A model generated the notes under the pieces. It had not been told where the DNA came from, did no database searches, and saw only the letters and a program-made list of their open reading frames with translations. A stretch of DNA of 31,142 bases from QNBT01 sp964563335 (GTDB lineage Bacteria; Planctomycetota; Phycisphaerae; Sedimentisphaerales; Anaerohalosphaeraceae): assembly GCA_964563335.1 (NCBI GenBank), contig CAZLWL010000024.1, positions 1-31,142 of the forward strand, read 5' to 3'. Made by a program: the position numbers and the translations under genes. Shown here piece after piece: positions 7,810 to 14,863 of the stretch. Position 1 is the first letter of the stretch. Each line of letters starts with the position of its first letter.

Positions 7810-8117
7810 GGCTTCTCTCAAATCGCCTCCAAAACCCGCAAAATTGACTTTCCATTTTCAGGGCGGCCGATTATTATAGGACCTGTGTGGCCACGACAGC
7901 GGGATAATCACCGCCAGAGGCAAGTTTTTCCGCTTTTTGTTAATGCCGTCCGGTTATTGGACGACAAATTGTCATGTCCCGCGGCTGATTGCACAAAAAC
8001 TGTATTTTTATCGGGGAAATTCGAAAAATCAGCTTTAGAGATTCAAATTCAGCCCGATAAAAGGTTTAGATAATTGTTTCCTGTTTGTGGACACATTTTT
8101 GACTTGGCTGCGTATAA
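7810..8117 (+). other. 308-bp intergenic gap; no convincing gene
   Basis: I see no coding sequence with a ribosome site or protein-like composition. The stretch carries the inverted repeat at 8006-8062 and AT-rich sequence just before the next small gene. No terminator is obvious after the radical SAM gene. Confidence 0.5.
8006..8062. repeat. 10-bp inverted repeat, possible regulatory or hairpin structure
   Basis: TTTTATCGGG (8006-8015) and CCCGATAAAA (8053-8062) are perfect reverse complements separated by 37 bp. It lies 55 bp before the small hypothetical gene. It has no downstream T-run on the plus strand, so a simple terminator is unlikely. Confidence 0.4.
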
Positions 8118-8384
8118 ATGAAAACGCCCGGTAGGCAACTTGTTCTGAACAAAGGGTCCCAAAAGTATATTTTCAGATTCGACAGCGGCTCTGAGAGCCA
8201 GCTTTTAGATGCCCTGGTGGCTCAGGCGAGCGATGAGCGGACCGATTTTGATTGGTTTGACGCTGCAGTATTGAGTTTCAAACTAACGCAGTCCCTGATG
8301 GGCGAAGCGGATAAGCTTTTATATAAAGATATGCCCGATGCCTTGCGGTCCTTTCAGGGCCAGTGTGACAAAGGCGGATATTGA
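8118..8384 (+). CDS. Small hypothetical protein (88 residues)
   Basis: I do not recognise this protein. It is acidic and soluble, with no signal peptide or membrane segment. The first part (LVLNKGSQKYIFRFDSGSES) looks like a beta-strand pair and the remainder (QLLDALVAQASDERTDFDWF) like amphipathic helices. The start ATG at 8118 lacks a clear Shine-Dalgarno. The protein-like composition and the position between two plus-strand genes favour a real gene over chance. The Xer recombinase begins 78 bp downstream. Confidence 0.5.
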   Translation: MKTPGRQLVLNKGSQKYIFRFDSGSESQLLDALVAQASDERTDFDWFDAAVLSFKLTQSLMGEADKLLYKDMPDALRSFQGQCDKGGY

Positions 8385-8462
8385 AGCGGCATTTCTGATT
8401 GACAGCGGGCCGAAAGTGATTGATGTTCTCCAATATTATTGGTCGTTAAAGGGGTAGTTATC

Positions 8463-9503
8463 ATGAAAGATTGCAACATCGTTCAGGATTTTCTTGGTTA
8501 CCTCGAACATGAAAAGCATTTTTCGTGGCACACATCCAAATGCTACGGTGCCGATTTGGCGCAGTTTTCCGAGTTTGTCTCCAGCCAGTCTGGACAGGAC
8601 TCAGCCGGGCCCGACACCATGCCCCATGAAGTAATCAGCCCATGGTCCACGCAATCCAGCGGTGCCGCAACCGCGCTGGAGACACAAACGGAAACCAAAC
8701 TTGACCGGATGCTGCTTGGTGTTGACGTAAACATGGTCAGGAGGTACATGGCACAACTGAATCAACGACAGTATTCCAAATCAACGGTTGCTCGTAAGCT
8801 CGCAACGCTGCGCAGCTTCTACAAATTCCTCGTCAGGCGCGGGCACCTGGCTTCCAACCCCGTAACAGCCGTCAAGACACCGAAGCAGGAAAAGAAGCTG
8901 CCCAAGTTTCTTGAATACGAAGGCGTTCAGCGACTGTTGAACGCCCCACCTGCCGACACGTGGCTCGGCGCAAGGGACAGGGCTATCATGGAGGTGCTCT
9001 ACAGTACCGGTATGAGGGTCAGCGAGCTTGTGGCTTTGAACATGGATGACGTGGATTTCTTAGGCGAGGTTATTCATGTCAGGGGCAAGGGCAAGAAGGA
9101 AAGGATAGCCCCGATAGGCGCCACTGCGCTGCAGGCCATTCAGCACTACATTGAATTCAGAAACAGGAGGATGGAAAACGACAGCAATTTCGACCCCAGG
9201 GTGCTCTTTGCCAACAAGCACGGCCAGAGGCTCAGCACCAGAAGCGTGCGTCGCAAGATGGACAAATATCTCAAAATGGCGGGCCTGGACCCGTCGATCA
9301 GTCCACACACGTTGCGGCACAGCTTTGCGACCCACATGATCAACAATGGTGCCGATTTGAGAAGCGTTCAGGAATTGTTGGGCCATCAGTCGCTCTCGAC
9401 GACACAGGTCTATACGCATCTAACCACCTCAAGAATCAAGGACGTTTACGATAGCGCCCACCCCAGAGATTCACTCGACAGCCACGAACAGTGGCGCAAT
9501 TAA
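8463..9503 (+). CDS. xerD: Xer-family tyrosine recombinase
   Basis: The 346-residue protein has the full tyrosine recombinase active site: R185 (STGMRVSEL), K209 (VRGKGKKER), H282 and R285 (SPHTLRHSFATHM), H308 (LLGHQSLS) and nucleophile Y317 (TQVYTHL). The N-terminal core-binding domain includes QYSKSTVARKLATLRSFYKF. Xer proteins resolve chromosome dimers at dif during division; XerC and XerD cannot be separated confidently here. Residues about 43-84 are an extra segment rich in S, T, Q and G between the first helix and the rest of the N-terminal domain, making it longer than the usual ~300 residues. The start ATG at 8463 has AAAGGGG 8 nt upstream. A terminator follows 24 bp after the stop. 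No transposon or phage genes are near, so a housekeeping role is more likely than an integrase. Confidence 0.9.
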   Translation: MKDCNIVQDFLGYLEHEKHFSWHTSKCYGADLAQFSEFVSSQSGQDSAGPDTMPHEVISPWSTQSSGAATALETQTETKLDRMLLGVDVNMVRRYMAQLNQRQYSKSTVARKLATLRSFYKFLVRRGHLASNPVTAVKTPKQEKKLPKFLEYEGVQRLLNAPPADTWLGARDRAIMEVLYSTGMRVSELVALNMDDVDFLGEVIHVRGKGKKERIAPIGATALQAIQHYIEFRNRRMENDSNFDPRVLFANKHGQRLSTRSVRRKMDKYLKMAGLDPSISPHTLRHSFATHMINNGADLRSVQELLGHQSLSTTQVYTHLTTSRIKDVYDSAHPRDSLDSHEQWRN

Positions 9504-9527
9504 AAGGACACACTTGACAACTGAACT

Positions 9528-9555
9528 AAAAGCCCGCCGACCAGCGGGCTTTTTT
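9528..9555. terminator. Bidirectional rho-independent terminator
   Basis: AAAAGCCCGC and GCGGGCTTTT form a 10-bp stem around CGACCA, with T-runs on both strands. It sits between the convergent Xer and DUF362 genes and can end transcription from both. Confidence 0.85.
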
Positions 9556-9565
9556 ATTACACGCG

Positions 9566-9602
9566 GTTTGTAAACGGAGCCCCAAGCGTCAGCGCGGGGT
9601 CA
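9566..9602 (+). repeat. Short GC-rich repeat, related in style to the 5007 element
   Basis: GTTTGTAAACGGAGCCCC, then AAGCGTCAGCG, then CGGGGTCA. The frame (C/G)GAGCCCC...GGGGT resembles the 5' block at 5007 and 30973, but the middle differs and the 3' block is absent. It lies in the 3' region of the DUF362 gene. Confidence 0.4.
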
Positions 9603-9629
9603 TCCCAACGAATTTGTCAAATTCTCCGC

Positions 9630-10601
9630 TTAGCTTTTTTTTGCAACGGATTTGGCGAGAAGTACAAGCTGTTTGGCCACGCTTTTGCAAACGTGGGCAA
9701 ATGAGAATCGTATCGGGATTTGCTCAGCCGGCTGAAAATCCGTACACACAAAATCCGCGTAATCATCGCACACAACATCTATTTCGCTTATGTCTGAGCA
9801 GCCGAACCCGATTTGCCTTGCCGTCCGGATTATCGGTAAATCTTCCGCCTTGAAGCCGACCAGCTCACAGCATACCATCTCGCAGGCAACCGGGTCGATT
9901 CCGCCGATGACTAAACCTAATGGTTTGGCTCGACCCCGTATAGGCCCGGGCCCGTCCATAGCGATTACGCCGTCAATTATGGTTATCACGGGCGCTAAGA
10001 GTTTGTATATCTCTATCAGCAGTCGGCAGAAATCTTTGTAAGACCTGCCTTTGGCGAAATGCCAGAAGGGCTTTTCTTTGCCGCAGACACACCCGAACAT
10101 ATTCTTAACTGCGAAGGTAGCACCTAATTGCTGGTGTGTCTTGAGCTTCGGCAGGTTTATTATTCTGTCGGCCTCCAAAGCAACTGTGCTTATGCCGACG
10201 CTGCTGCCGGCTATCTTGCATCTCTTCGGCCGGTTGAGCTGTTTTACATGCACGCCTAACTTCTTCAAAGGCTCATCCAGTTCAAGAACCCTGATACATG
10301 CCAAGACGTTTCTCCAGGCTGGTGAGTCCCCGATAAAGGGTTTGGCGCCGAAATCCTTAACGATTTGTGCCGCGGCCAGTATCACGGCTGGGTCCGTTTG
10401 TACCGCTTCACTCCTGGGTCTGGCTGCGATAAAATTCGGTTTGAGCAGCACCCTGTCGCCTCTGCTTATAAACTTATCAAGGCCGCCGAGCAGCGAAAAC
10501 TGCGCCTCAATTGCTCGCGTGATTTCACGGGAGCGGTAGTCGGTGCATCGCGTTACCGCAACCCGTGCCTTTATGATATTTGCCGCCTGCGACCGGTTCA
10601 A
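9630..10601 (-). CDS. DUF362 family protein
   Basis: The 323-residue protein matches the DUF362 (COG2006) family: VLLKPNFI, DPAVILAAAQIVKDFGAK, FIGDSPAW, INLPKLKTHQQLGATFAVKN, and a later IIDGVIAMDGPGPIRGRAKP segment. The family is found in anaerobes and planctomycetes and is sometimes fused to ferredoxin domains; here no 4Fe-4S domain is fused. The biochemical role is not established. The start is the TTG at 10601, which overlaps the upstream stop in TTGA and has GGGAG 7 nt before it, so translation is probably coupled to the lipoprotein gene. Confidence 0.85.
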   Translation of the reverse strand: MNRSQAANIIKARVAVTRCTDYRSREITRAIEAQFSLLGGLDKFISRGDRVLLKPNFIAARPRSEAVQTDPAVILAAAQIVKDFGAKPFIGDSPAWRNVLACIRVLELDEPLKKLGVHVKQLNRPKRCKIAGSSVGISTVALEADRIINLPKLKTHQQLGATFAVKNMFGCVCGKEKPFWHFAKGRSYKDFCRLLIEIYKLLAPVITIIDGVIAMDGPGPIRGRAKPLGLVIGGIDPVACEMVCCELVGFKAEDLPIIRTARQIGFGCSDISEIDVVCDDYADFVCTDFQPAEQIPIRFSFAHVCKSVAKQLVLLAKSVAKKS

Positions 10602-11473
10602 TCACCCACTCCCGTGCAGGCAATCAGAAACAGTCGAATCAGGGGGACATTTTTTCGTAGCGTGTAAGCCTGTCCGCCTGGAATCTCTTCACCCTTTTCG
10701 TTTTGTTTTGGGATGGGAAAGGCAAAATCTCCGCGTGATGTGAAAAACAGGCTGCCTAAGGTTATATCGTCCTGCTTATATTGACTCGAGCCGATAAGGA
10801 CGAAATCTCCGCTGCTCATCGTCAGTTCAAATCCTGCAACGTCAAAAACGATTTCGTTGCCTTCTTCTCGGCCTAACAGTCGTGCGATAGTGTTGCTCAT
10901 AGGGCTTTTGAACACGGGCTGAATCTCAACTTCGCACGCACCGCGCAGTCTCGCAATGGGCTTGGCTTTTATGCGCCACCCTAATTGGCCGCCGCCAAGG
11001 CTTGTTCCCACCAATTCACCCTCGCCGGTTGTGTAGAAAACGTTTTGCTCGGCACCCAAAGTATTGAAAATGATGTCGTCACCCTTATTATCGAAGACTA
11101 TCAAACGACTGGTCCCTGCATTTCTTGCCCCCGCCCGGGCCAACCTGGCTGAAATTTCGCCCCACATCTCACTTCGCCCGAACCCCGCGAAGAAACCATT
11201 AGCCTCAAAGGCTTTATCATCCGTAAAATGCAGCGGGCTTCTTATCAACCCTAAAAATAGCTCTTTCGGTAAAGGCATGTTCTCCGCAGGCACCTCAAAA
11301 GTATAAACCTGGAAATTAATCTGCCTCGGCAGTTTCATCGCCGAATCTGGCTCGAGGTCGCCAATCTTTATCCCCTCTATAGCCGGCCCCACCGGCCGCG
11401 CGCGCTTCTGCCCACAGCCGCCTACCCGGCCGACCACCCCTGCCAAAAGAATATACAAAATCAACCGATTCAT
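10598..11473 (-). CDS. Predicted lipoprotein of unknown function
   Basis: The 291-residue protein begins MNRLILYILLAGVVGRVGGC: a short basic head, a hydrophobic stretch and a VGGC lipobox, so the Cys at 20 should be lipidated after signal peptidase II cleavage. I do not recognise the mature domain. It contains INFQVYTFEVPAENMPLPKE and a region with several Gly-rich beta turns (LVGTSLGGGQLGWRIKAKPI). An upstream in-frame codon at 11512 falls inside the promoter, so ATG 11473 is preferred. There is no Shine-Dalgarno, which fits an mRNA starting only a few bases upstream. The DUF362 gene overlaps its stop by 4 bp. Confidence 0.75.
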   Translation of the reverse strand: MNRLILYILLAGVVGRVGGCGQKRARPVGPAIEGIKIGDLEPDSAMKLPRQINFQVYTFEVPAENMPLPKELFLGLIRSPLHFTDDKAFEANGFFAGFGRSEMWGEISARLARAGARNAGTSRLIVFDNKGDDIIFNTLGAEQNVFYTTGEGELVGTSLGGGQLGWRIKAKPIARLRGACEVEIQPVFKSPMSNTIARLLGREEGNEIVFDVAGFELTMSSGDFVLIGSSQYKQDDITLGSLFFTSRGDFAFPIPKQNEKGEEIPGGQAYTLRKNVPLIRLFLIACTGVGD

Positions 11474-11483
11474 AACACCGGAT

Positions 11484-11512
11484 AATGTAGCCCTCTCAGC
11501 CGAATATGTCAA
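11484..11512 (-). promoter_or_regulatory. Strong sigma70 promoter almost abutting the lipoprotein start
   Basis: On the minus strand TTGACA, a 17-bp spacer and TACATT. A start about 7 nt past the -10 box falls near 11477, only about 4 nt before the ATG at 11473, so the transcript would be nearly leaderless. Confidence 0.65.
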
Positions 11513-11536
11513 CCGACGACCTCACGCCTCCTGTTT

Positions 11537-11606
11537 GTCACCCCGCTCTTGTCCGGGATCCAGTCCGTCATTCTGAGTCCCGATGTATCGGGACGAAGAA
11601 TCTCAA
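11537..11606. repeat. Composite palindromic repeat
   Basis: It holds GTCACCCCGCTCTTGTCCGG followed by GATCCAG, a GTCATTCC/GGAATCCA-type unit, and then GTCATTCTGAG, the hairpin TCCCGATGTATCGGGA, and CGAAGAATCTC. The hairpin is the same as the core inside leuS. Confidence 0.7.
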
Positions 11607-11645
11607 CCAACGAGATACGCTTCACCAGATACCAGCAACTCCCGA

Positions 11646-11993
11646 TTAGAGGCGCAGCTTCGGAGACTCGCAAAACTCCAGCGCCACTGCCCGCGTTACC
11701 GAATGAGATTGGGTCGTTGCTAACGAGTGCGGCTTGTCAACTCTGACGATTCTTGCGTAGCTGGAAAACCTCCCGCCGTAATTTAACAACCCCTCAGTTG
11801 GTGGAACCGTCATGTCAACGCTGACTAATTCTCCGTCTTCCAGATGACAATCGCCGAACTCGGCCAACACACCGCTTGGGCTTACATTAACGGTATTACC
11901 CGCATAGACCGTCCCCGTAATTGGAGTCCAGATAGTTGGCCAGTCATTGACCCAGTACAGCCGCCGGATTCCGAACCTGTCAATGGCTGACCG
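11646..11993 (-). pseudogene. Possible remnant of a secreted or cell-surface protein gene
   Basis: An open frame of about 115 codons on the minus strand reads protein-like: FGIRRLYWVNDWPTIWTPIT, then GTVYAGNTVNVSPSGVLAEF, then GGRFSSYARIVRV. The upstream frame is closed by a stop at 11994-11996, and there is no ATG or ribosome site until well inside, so it is more likely a decayed fragment than a gene. It is bounded by repeats on both sides. The family is not recognised. The rest of 11513-12187 holds repeats and no other gene that I can support. Confidence 0.3.
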
Positions 11994-12040
11994 TCATAGC
12001 AGCAAAGATCACGCTTCGTCTCTCGAAATAGATACAAAAT

Positions 12041-12101
12041 GTCATTCTGAGCGCAGCGAGGAATCTCAATCCTTCATACGCCCAAGATTCCTCAGAATGA
12101 C
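12041..12101. repeat. Palindromic GTCATTCTGAG repeat forming a long hairpin
   Basis: Left arm GTCATTCTGAG-CGCAGCGAG-GAATCTC and right arm AGATTCCTCAGAATGAC are reverse complements apart from the 9-bp internal insert. The sequence after it (CGATTTTCAGACCTTTTCTG) resembles the flank at 23411, so the unit extends past the palindrome. Confidence 0.8.
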
Positions 12102-12187
12102 GATTTTCAGACCTTTTCTGCAAAGAACGATGAAAGTCAAAATTCTCTGGCCCTACCGCTCGGCAGGCTGTTAATGGGACCGGCTCA

Positions 12188-12943
12188 TCAGATGTATTTC
12201 CCCGCTTCGCTATCCACGACCCACGTCACTTTGTCCAGCACGGGCCAGAGACTGTGAACCGGATACCTCACCTCGTCAAGCTCACTTTGCATTACATCTC
12301 TTAAGATGTCGGCCTTTTCCGGACCGGATACAAGAATAACCAATTCCAAAGCAGCATGAAGAACCGGATGCGTCAGTGTAATTCTGCTGTAATCGCTATC
12401 GGTGAAGTAGACCGCGCTCACCAATGCCTCGGTGTCAAAGCGGGCGTATGAATTCGGGAACAGCGACCCAACGTGACCGTCGGGACCCATCCCGAGCACC
12501 ATAAGGTCAAACTCGGGCACCTGGCCGGGTGCCAAATTAAAAACCCGGCGGATAGTATCGGCGTATTCGCGAACGGCTTTTGCGTAGTCACAACATTCGC
12601 CGGGCACTCTGTGCACATTGCTCTCGCCGATAGGCACTTTGCCTAAGAAAGTCTGCGCGGCAAGTCTGTAATTGCTTGCCTCGTCGTCAGGCCGAACACA
12701 GCGCTCATCAACCCAGAACAACTGCACGCGGTTCCACCGTATTGTTCCGGCTTCGGCTGTGTCGCCGAGAAGTTCGAAAAACCTTGTTGGTGTCTGGCCG
12801 CCTGATATCGCAACGTGAAAGCTCCCTCTTGCCTGTATTGCCTTGCTTGCACTGTTGATGAACATATCAAGGGCGGTAACGGCAAGGTCTTCGAGCGTTG
12901 CGACATGAGTGATGTTCAACTGTGTATTGTTAATAGTCTCCAT
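12188..12943 (-). CDS. pgl: 6-phosphogluconolactonase
   Basis: The 251-residue protein hydrolyses 6-phosphogluconolactone in the oxidative pentose phosphate pathway. Signatures are FHVAISGGQTPTRFFELL (SGG at 47-49), FWVDERCVRPDDEASNYRLA and LGMGPDGHVGSLFPN, followed by LVSGPEKADIL. ATG 12943 is chosen because GGGAGGT lies 6 nt upstream; an in-frame ATG at 13105 would add 54 residues with no resemblance to the family. It is on the same strand as pgi, which acts on the same glucose-6-phosphate pool, but a 344-bp gap with hairpins separates it from ruvX, so it may have its own promoter. I see no zwf in the window. Confidence 0.93.
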   Translation of the reverse strand: METINNTQLNITHVATLEDLAVTALDMFINSASKAIQARGSFHVAISGGQTPTRFFELLGDTAEAGTIRWNRVQLFWVDERCVRPDDEASNYRLAAQTFLGKVPIGESNVHRVPGECCDYAKAVREYADTIRRVFNLAPGQVPEFDLMVLGMGPDGHVGSLFPNSYARFDTEALVSAVYFTDSDYSRITLTHPVLHAALELVILVSGPEKADILRDVMQSELDEVRYPVHSLWPVLDKVTWVVDSEAGKYI

Positions 12944-13109
12944 AATTTGACCTCCCAATACCGTGGCTGCGGGCGTAATAAACCCAGCCACTGAGGTAAC
13001 ATGATTTTGAGAATTCAACCGCCGGCCGCTCGGCGGTGCAGACAACAGGTAATCGAGGTATTTGAGCCGACGCCACCTGCGAGTATATTCTGGTCCGCAA
13101 CACATTCAT
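12930..13109 (-). CDS. Candidate small upstream ORF overlapping the pgl start
   Basis: This would be a 59-residue peptide starting MNVLRTRIYSQVASAQIPRL from ATG 13109, with a strong ribosome site (AAGGGGG, 7 nt spacing). Its stop lies 14 bp inside pgl, the arrangement of a translationally coupled leader. The peptide does not look like a known family, so the real signal may be the ribosome site and the GC-rich hairpins (CCGCCGAGCGGCCGGCGG at about 13020-13040, and the GTGGCTG/CAGCCAC pair) in a pgl leader RNA. The remainder of 13110-13287 shows nothing I can name. Confidence 0.3.
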   Translation of the reverse strand: MNVLRTRIYSQVASAQIPRLPVVCTAERPAVEFSKSCYLSGWVYYARSHGIGRSNYGDY

Positions 13110-13287
13110 AACCATGCCCCCTTAATAAGAGAACCTCACCTTATTATTACCGCAACCACCGCTTTTTACCAGAGAATTCCGCTAAAAAATAAAAATATTC
13201 CCCAACTTTCTTCGCAAAAAACCCCGATGCTCTTTAAGTTCTTATTGTTCAAGAGGTTACGCCGGCAGCAGCCGTTTCAGCCACCGT

Positions 13288-13701
13288 TCATCTTCCATGT
13301 TTTTCGTCGAGAAAAGACTGGAGAATAGACGCGGCGGCAACCGCATCAAGGCGTTTTTTCTTTTTTTTTCTGGTAAGTTCGACGCCCGCAAGTTTGCCCT
13401 CCGCCTCGAAGCTACTGAGACGCTCATCCTGAAAATGGATTGGGATATCGATGTGGTCTTTTATCTGCGCAGCAAAGGCACGTACGCGTTTCACCTGATA
13501 CCCAGCCGTGCCATCCATGTTCAACGGCAACCCCAATACAACTGCATCGACGTTTTCGCGTTTGACAATTTCGGCAATACCGGCAACTAAGTAACCTTGA
13601 CCCACCGTCAACACTTTCAGAGGCGAAGCAATCACCTCACCGGCATCGCAGATAGCAAGGCCCGTACGTTTTTGGCCGTAGTCGATACCCAGGTAACGCA
13701 T
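13288..13701 (-). CDS. ruvX: RuvX/YqgF family protein (putative Holliday junction resolvase)
   Basis: The 137-residue protein has the RNase H-like fold of RuvX/YqgF: MRYLGIDYGQKRTGLAI with its first catalytic Asp, VVLGLPLNMDGTAG, FQDERLSSFEAE and the final acidic site in LDAVAAASILQSFLDE. The family is linked to pre-16S rRNA maturation and proposed as a resolvase. The start has AGGA about 8 nt upstream and follows manC by 26 bp. The segment RKKKKKR is encoded by a long A-run that includes A AAA AAG in the reading frame, a slippery pattern. Length is normal, so the frame is not broken. Confidence 0.9.
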   Translation of the reverse strand: MRYLGIDYGQKRTGLAICDAGEVIASPLKVLTVGQGYLVAGIAEIVKRENVDAVVLGLPLNMDGTAGYQVKRVRAFAAQIKDHIDIPIHFQDERLSSFEAEGKLAGVELTRKKKKKRLDAVAAASILQSFLDEKHGR

Positions 13702-13727
13702 ACAATGCTTCCTGTGTGTTGAAGCGT

Positions 13728-14816
13728 TTAGAGAAACTTGTTGCCGCTGCGGCTCTTTATAAGTTCGAGCAGCTCTTTCAACCGCTGTGTTTCATCGACA
13801 TGGCAAACAAGGGTCGCATCCGGGCTGTGCGCCACTACCATATTCTCCAGGCCGATGACCGCTATTAGATGTCCCTCATCCTCGGTAACCACGATGTTGT
13901 TCTTACTGTCGAGCAGCTCGCTGTGGCCCGCCACCACGATGTTATTGTTCTCGTCGGAACTTATAATGTCGGCCAGAGCTGCAAAAGACCCCATATCCAG
14001 CCAGCGGCAATCGAGCTTAATGGCGCAGACGTTCTTTGCCTTTTCCATGACTGCAAAATCGATGCTTATCTTCGGCATTTGCAGGAACCACTCCCTGAGT
14101 GTCTCAGCCTGGTTCGGCCCGTCCCAGTCGGCCTGTATCCTTTGAAGAGGCTCAACCGACGCAGGAAGAAACTCGCTCAGATTGTGCAGGACGGTCTTCG
14201 CCTTCCATACAAACATCCCGGAATTCCAGCAGTACCGCCCGCTCGCAACATATTCCTTGGCGGTGGCACCGTCCGGCTTCTCTCTGAACGAATCTACAGT
14301 AAAGACTTCATGTTCACAGTCCGGGCAGGTTTTTATCGACCCGAGCTCTATGTACCCCAACTGCGTGCTCGCAAACGCAGGCTGAATCCCAAAAGTAATC
14401 AGTGCATCCTGATTATTGTGTATGAAAGCAAGGGCGTCCTTCATGGCCCTTTGAAACACCTCCGCCGGCTCGATGAGCTGGTCCGCGGTAACCACAGCCA
14501 TCGTCGCATCAGCGTCATATTTGGTCAGTATGGTCGCCGCCAAGCCGATTGCCCCCGCCGTGTCACGGACGCCGGGCTCGGCGATGACGTTGCCATACGG
14601 CAGCTCGGGAAGGTTTTCACGAACCAGGTCCGCGTAGCCCGCATTTGTAAGCACAATTACGTTTCTCTGATCAAACATCGGTGTTAAGCGGTCGAAGCAT
14701 CGACGCAGAAGTGTTTGGCCGTCCAATAGCTTCAGAACCTGCTTCGGACGCGACTGGCGACTCAACGGCCATAAACGTTTGCCCGTGCCCCCTGCCATAA
14801 TCACCACATAATCCAT
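13728..14816 (-). CDS. manC: Mannose-1-phosphate guanylyltransferase
   Basis: The 362-residue protein is a nucleotidyltransferase making GDP-mannose from mannose-1-phosphate and GTP. It begins MDYVVIMAGGTGKRLWPLSR and continues with QSRPKQVLKLLDGQTLL, the GTP-binding signature with its Lys. Later motifs are VVTADQLIEP, FREKPDGATAKEYV, YCWNSGMFVWKA, and ISIDFAVMEKAKNV. It stops after the transferase domain, without the C-terminal phosphomannose isomerase fused in many ManC proteins. The start at 14816 has AAGGA 8 nt upstream. It lies between pgi and ruvX, and would connect fructose-6-phosphate to polysaccharide or glycan precursors. Confidence 0.92.
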   Translation of the reverse strand: MDYVVIMAGGTGKRLWPLSRQSRPKQVLKLLDGQTLLRRCFDRLTPMFDQRNVIVLTNAGYADLVRENLPELPYGNVIAEPGVRDTAGAIGLAATILTKYDADATMAVVTADQLIEPAEVFQRAMKDALAFIHNNQDALITFGIQPAFASTQLGYIELGSIKTCPDCEHEVFTVDSFREKPDGATAKEYVASGRYCWNSGMFVWKAKTVLHNLSEFLPASVEPLQRIQADWDGPNQAETLREWFLQMPKISIDFAVMEKAKNVCAIKLDCRWLDMGSFAALADIISSDENNNIVVAGHSELLDSKNNIVVTEDEGHLIAVIGLENMVVAHSPDATLVCHVDETQRLKELLELIKSRSGNKFL

Positions 14817-14863
14817 TATCAAATCCTTTTAATCTGGTAACCAATCAGGCATAGCGAAGTATA

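Noticed and set aside
7885..8073. Plus-strand open frame of about 60 codons
   Set aside because: Low-complexity composition, no ribosome site, and it covers an inverted repeat.
8463..9503. Integrase of a mobile element
   Set aside because: No phage or transposon genes, no attachment repeats, and no adjoining tRNA. The sequence fits the Xer family.
13062..13328. Plus-strand open frame of 88 codons opposite the ruvX/pgl gap
   Set aside because: It overlaps ruvX on the opposite strand, is basic and unordered, and has no ribosome site.
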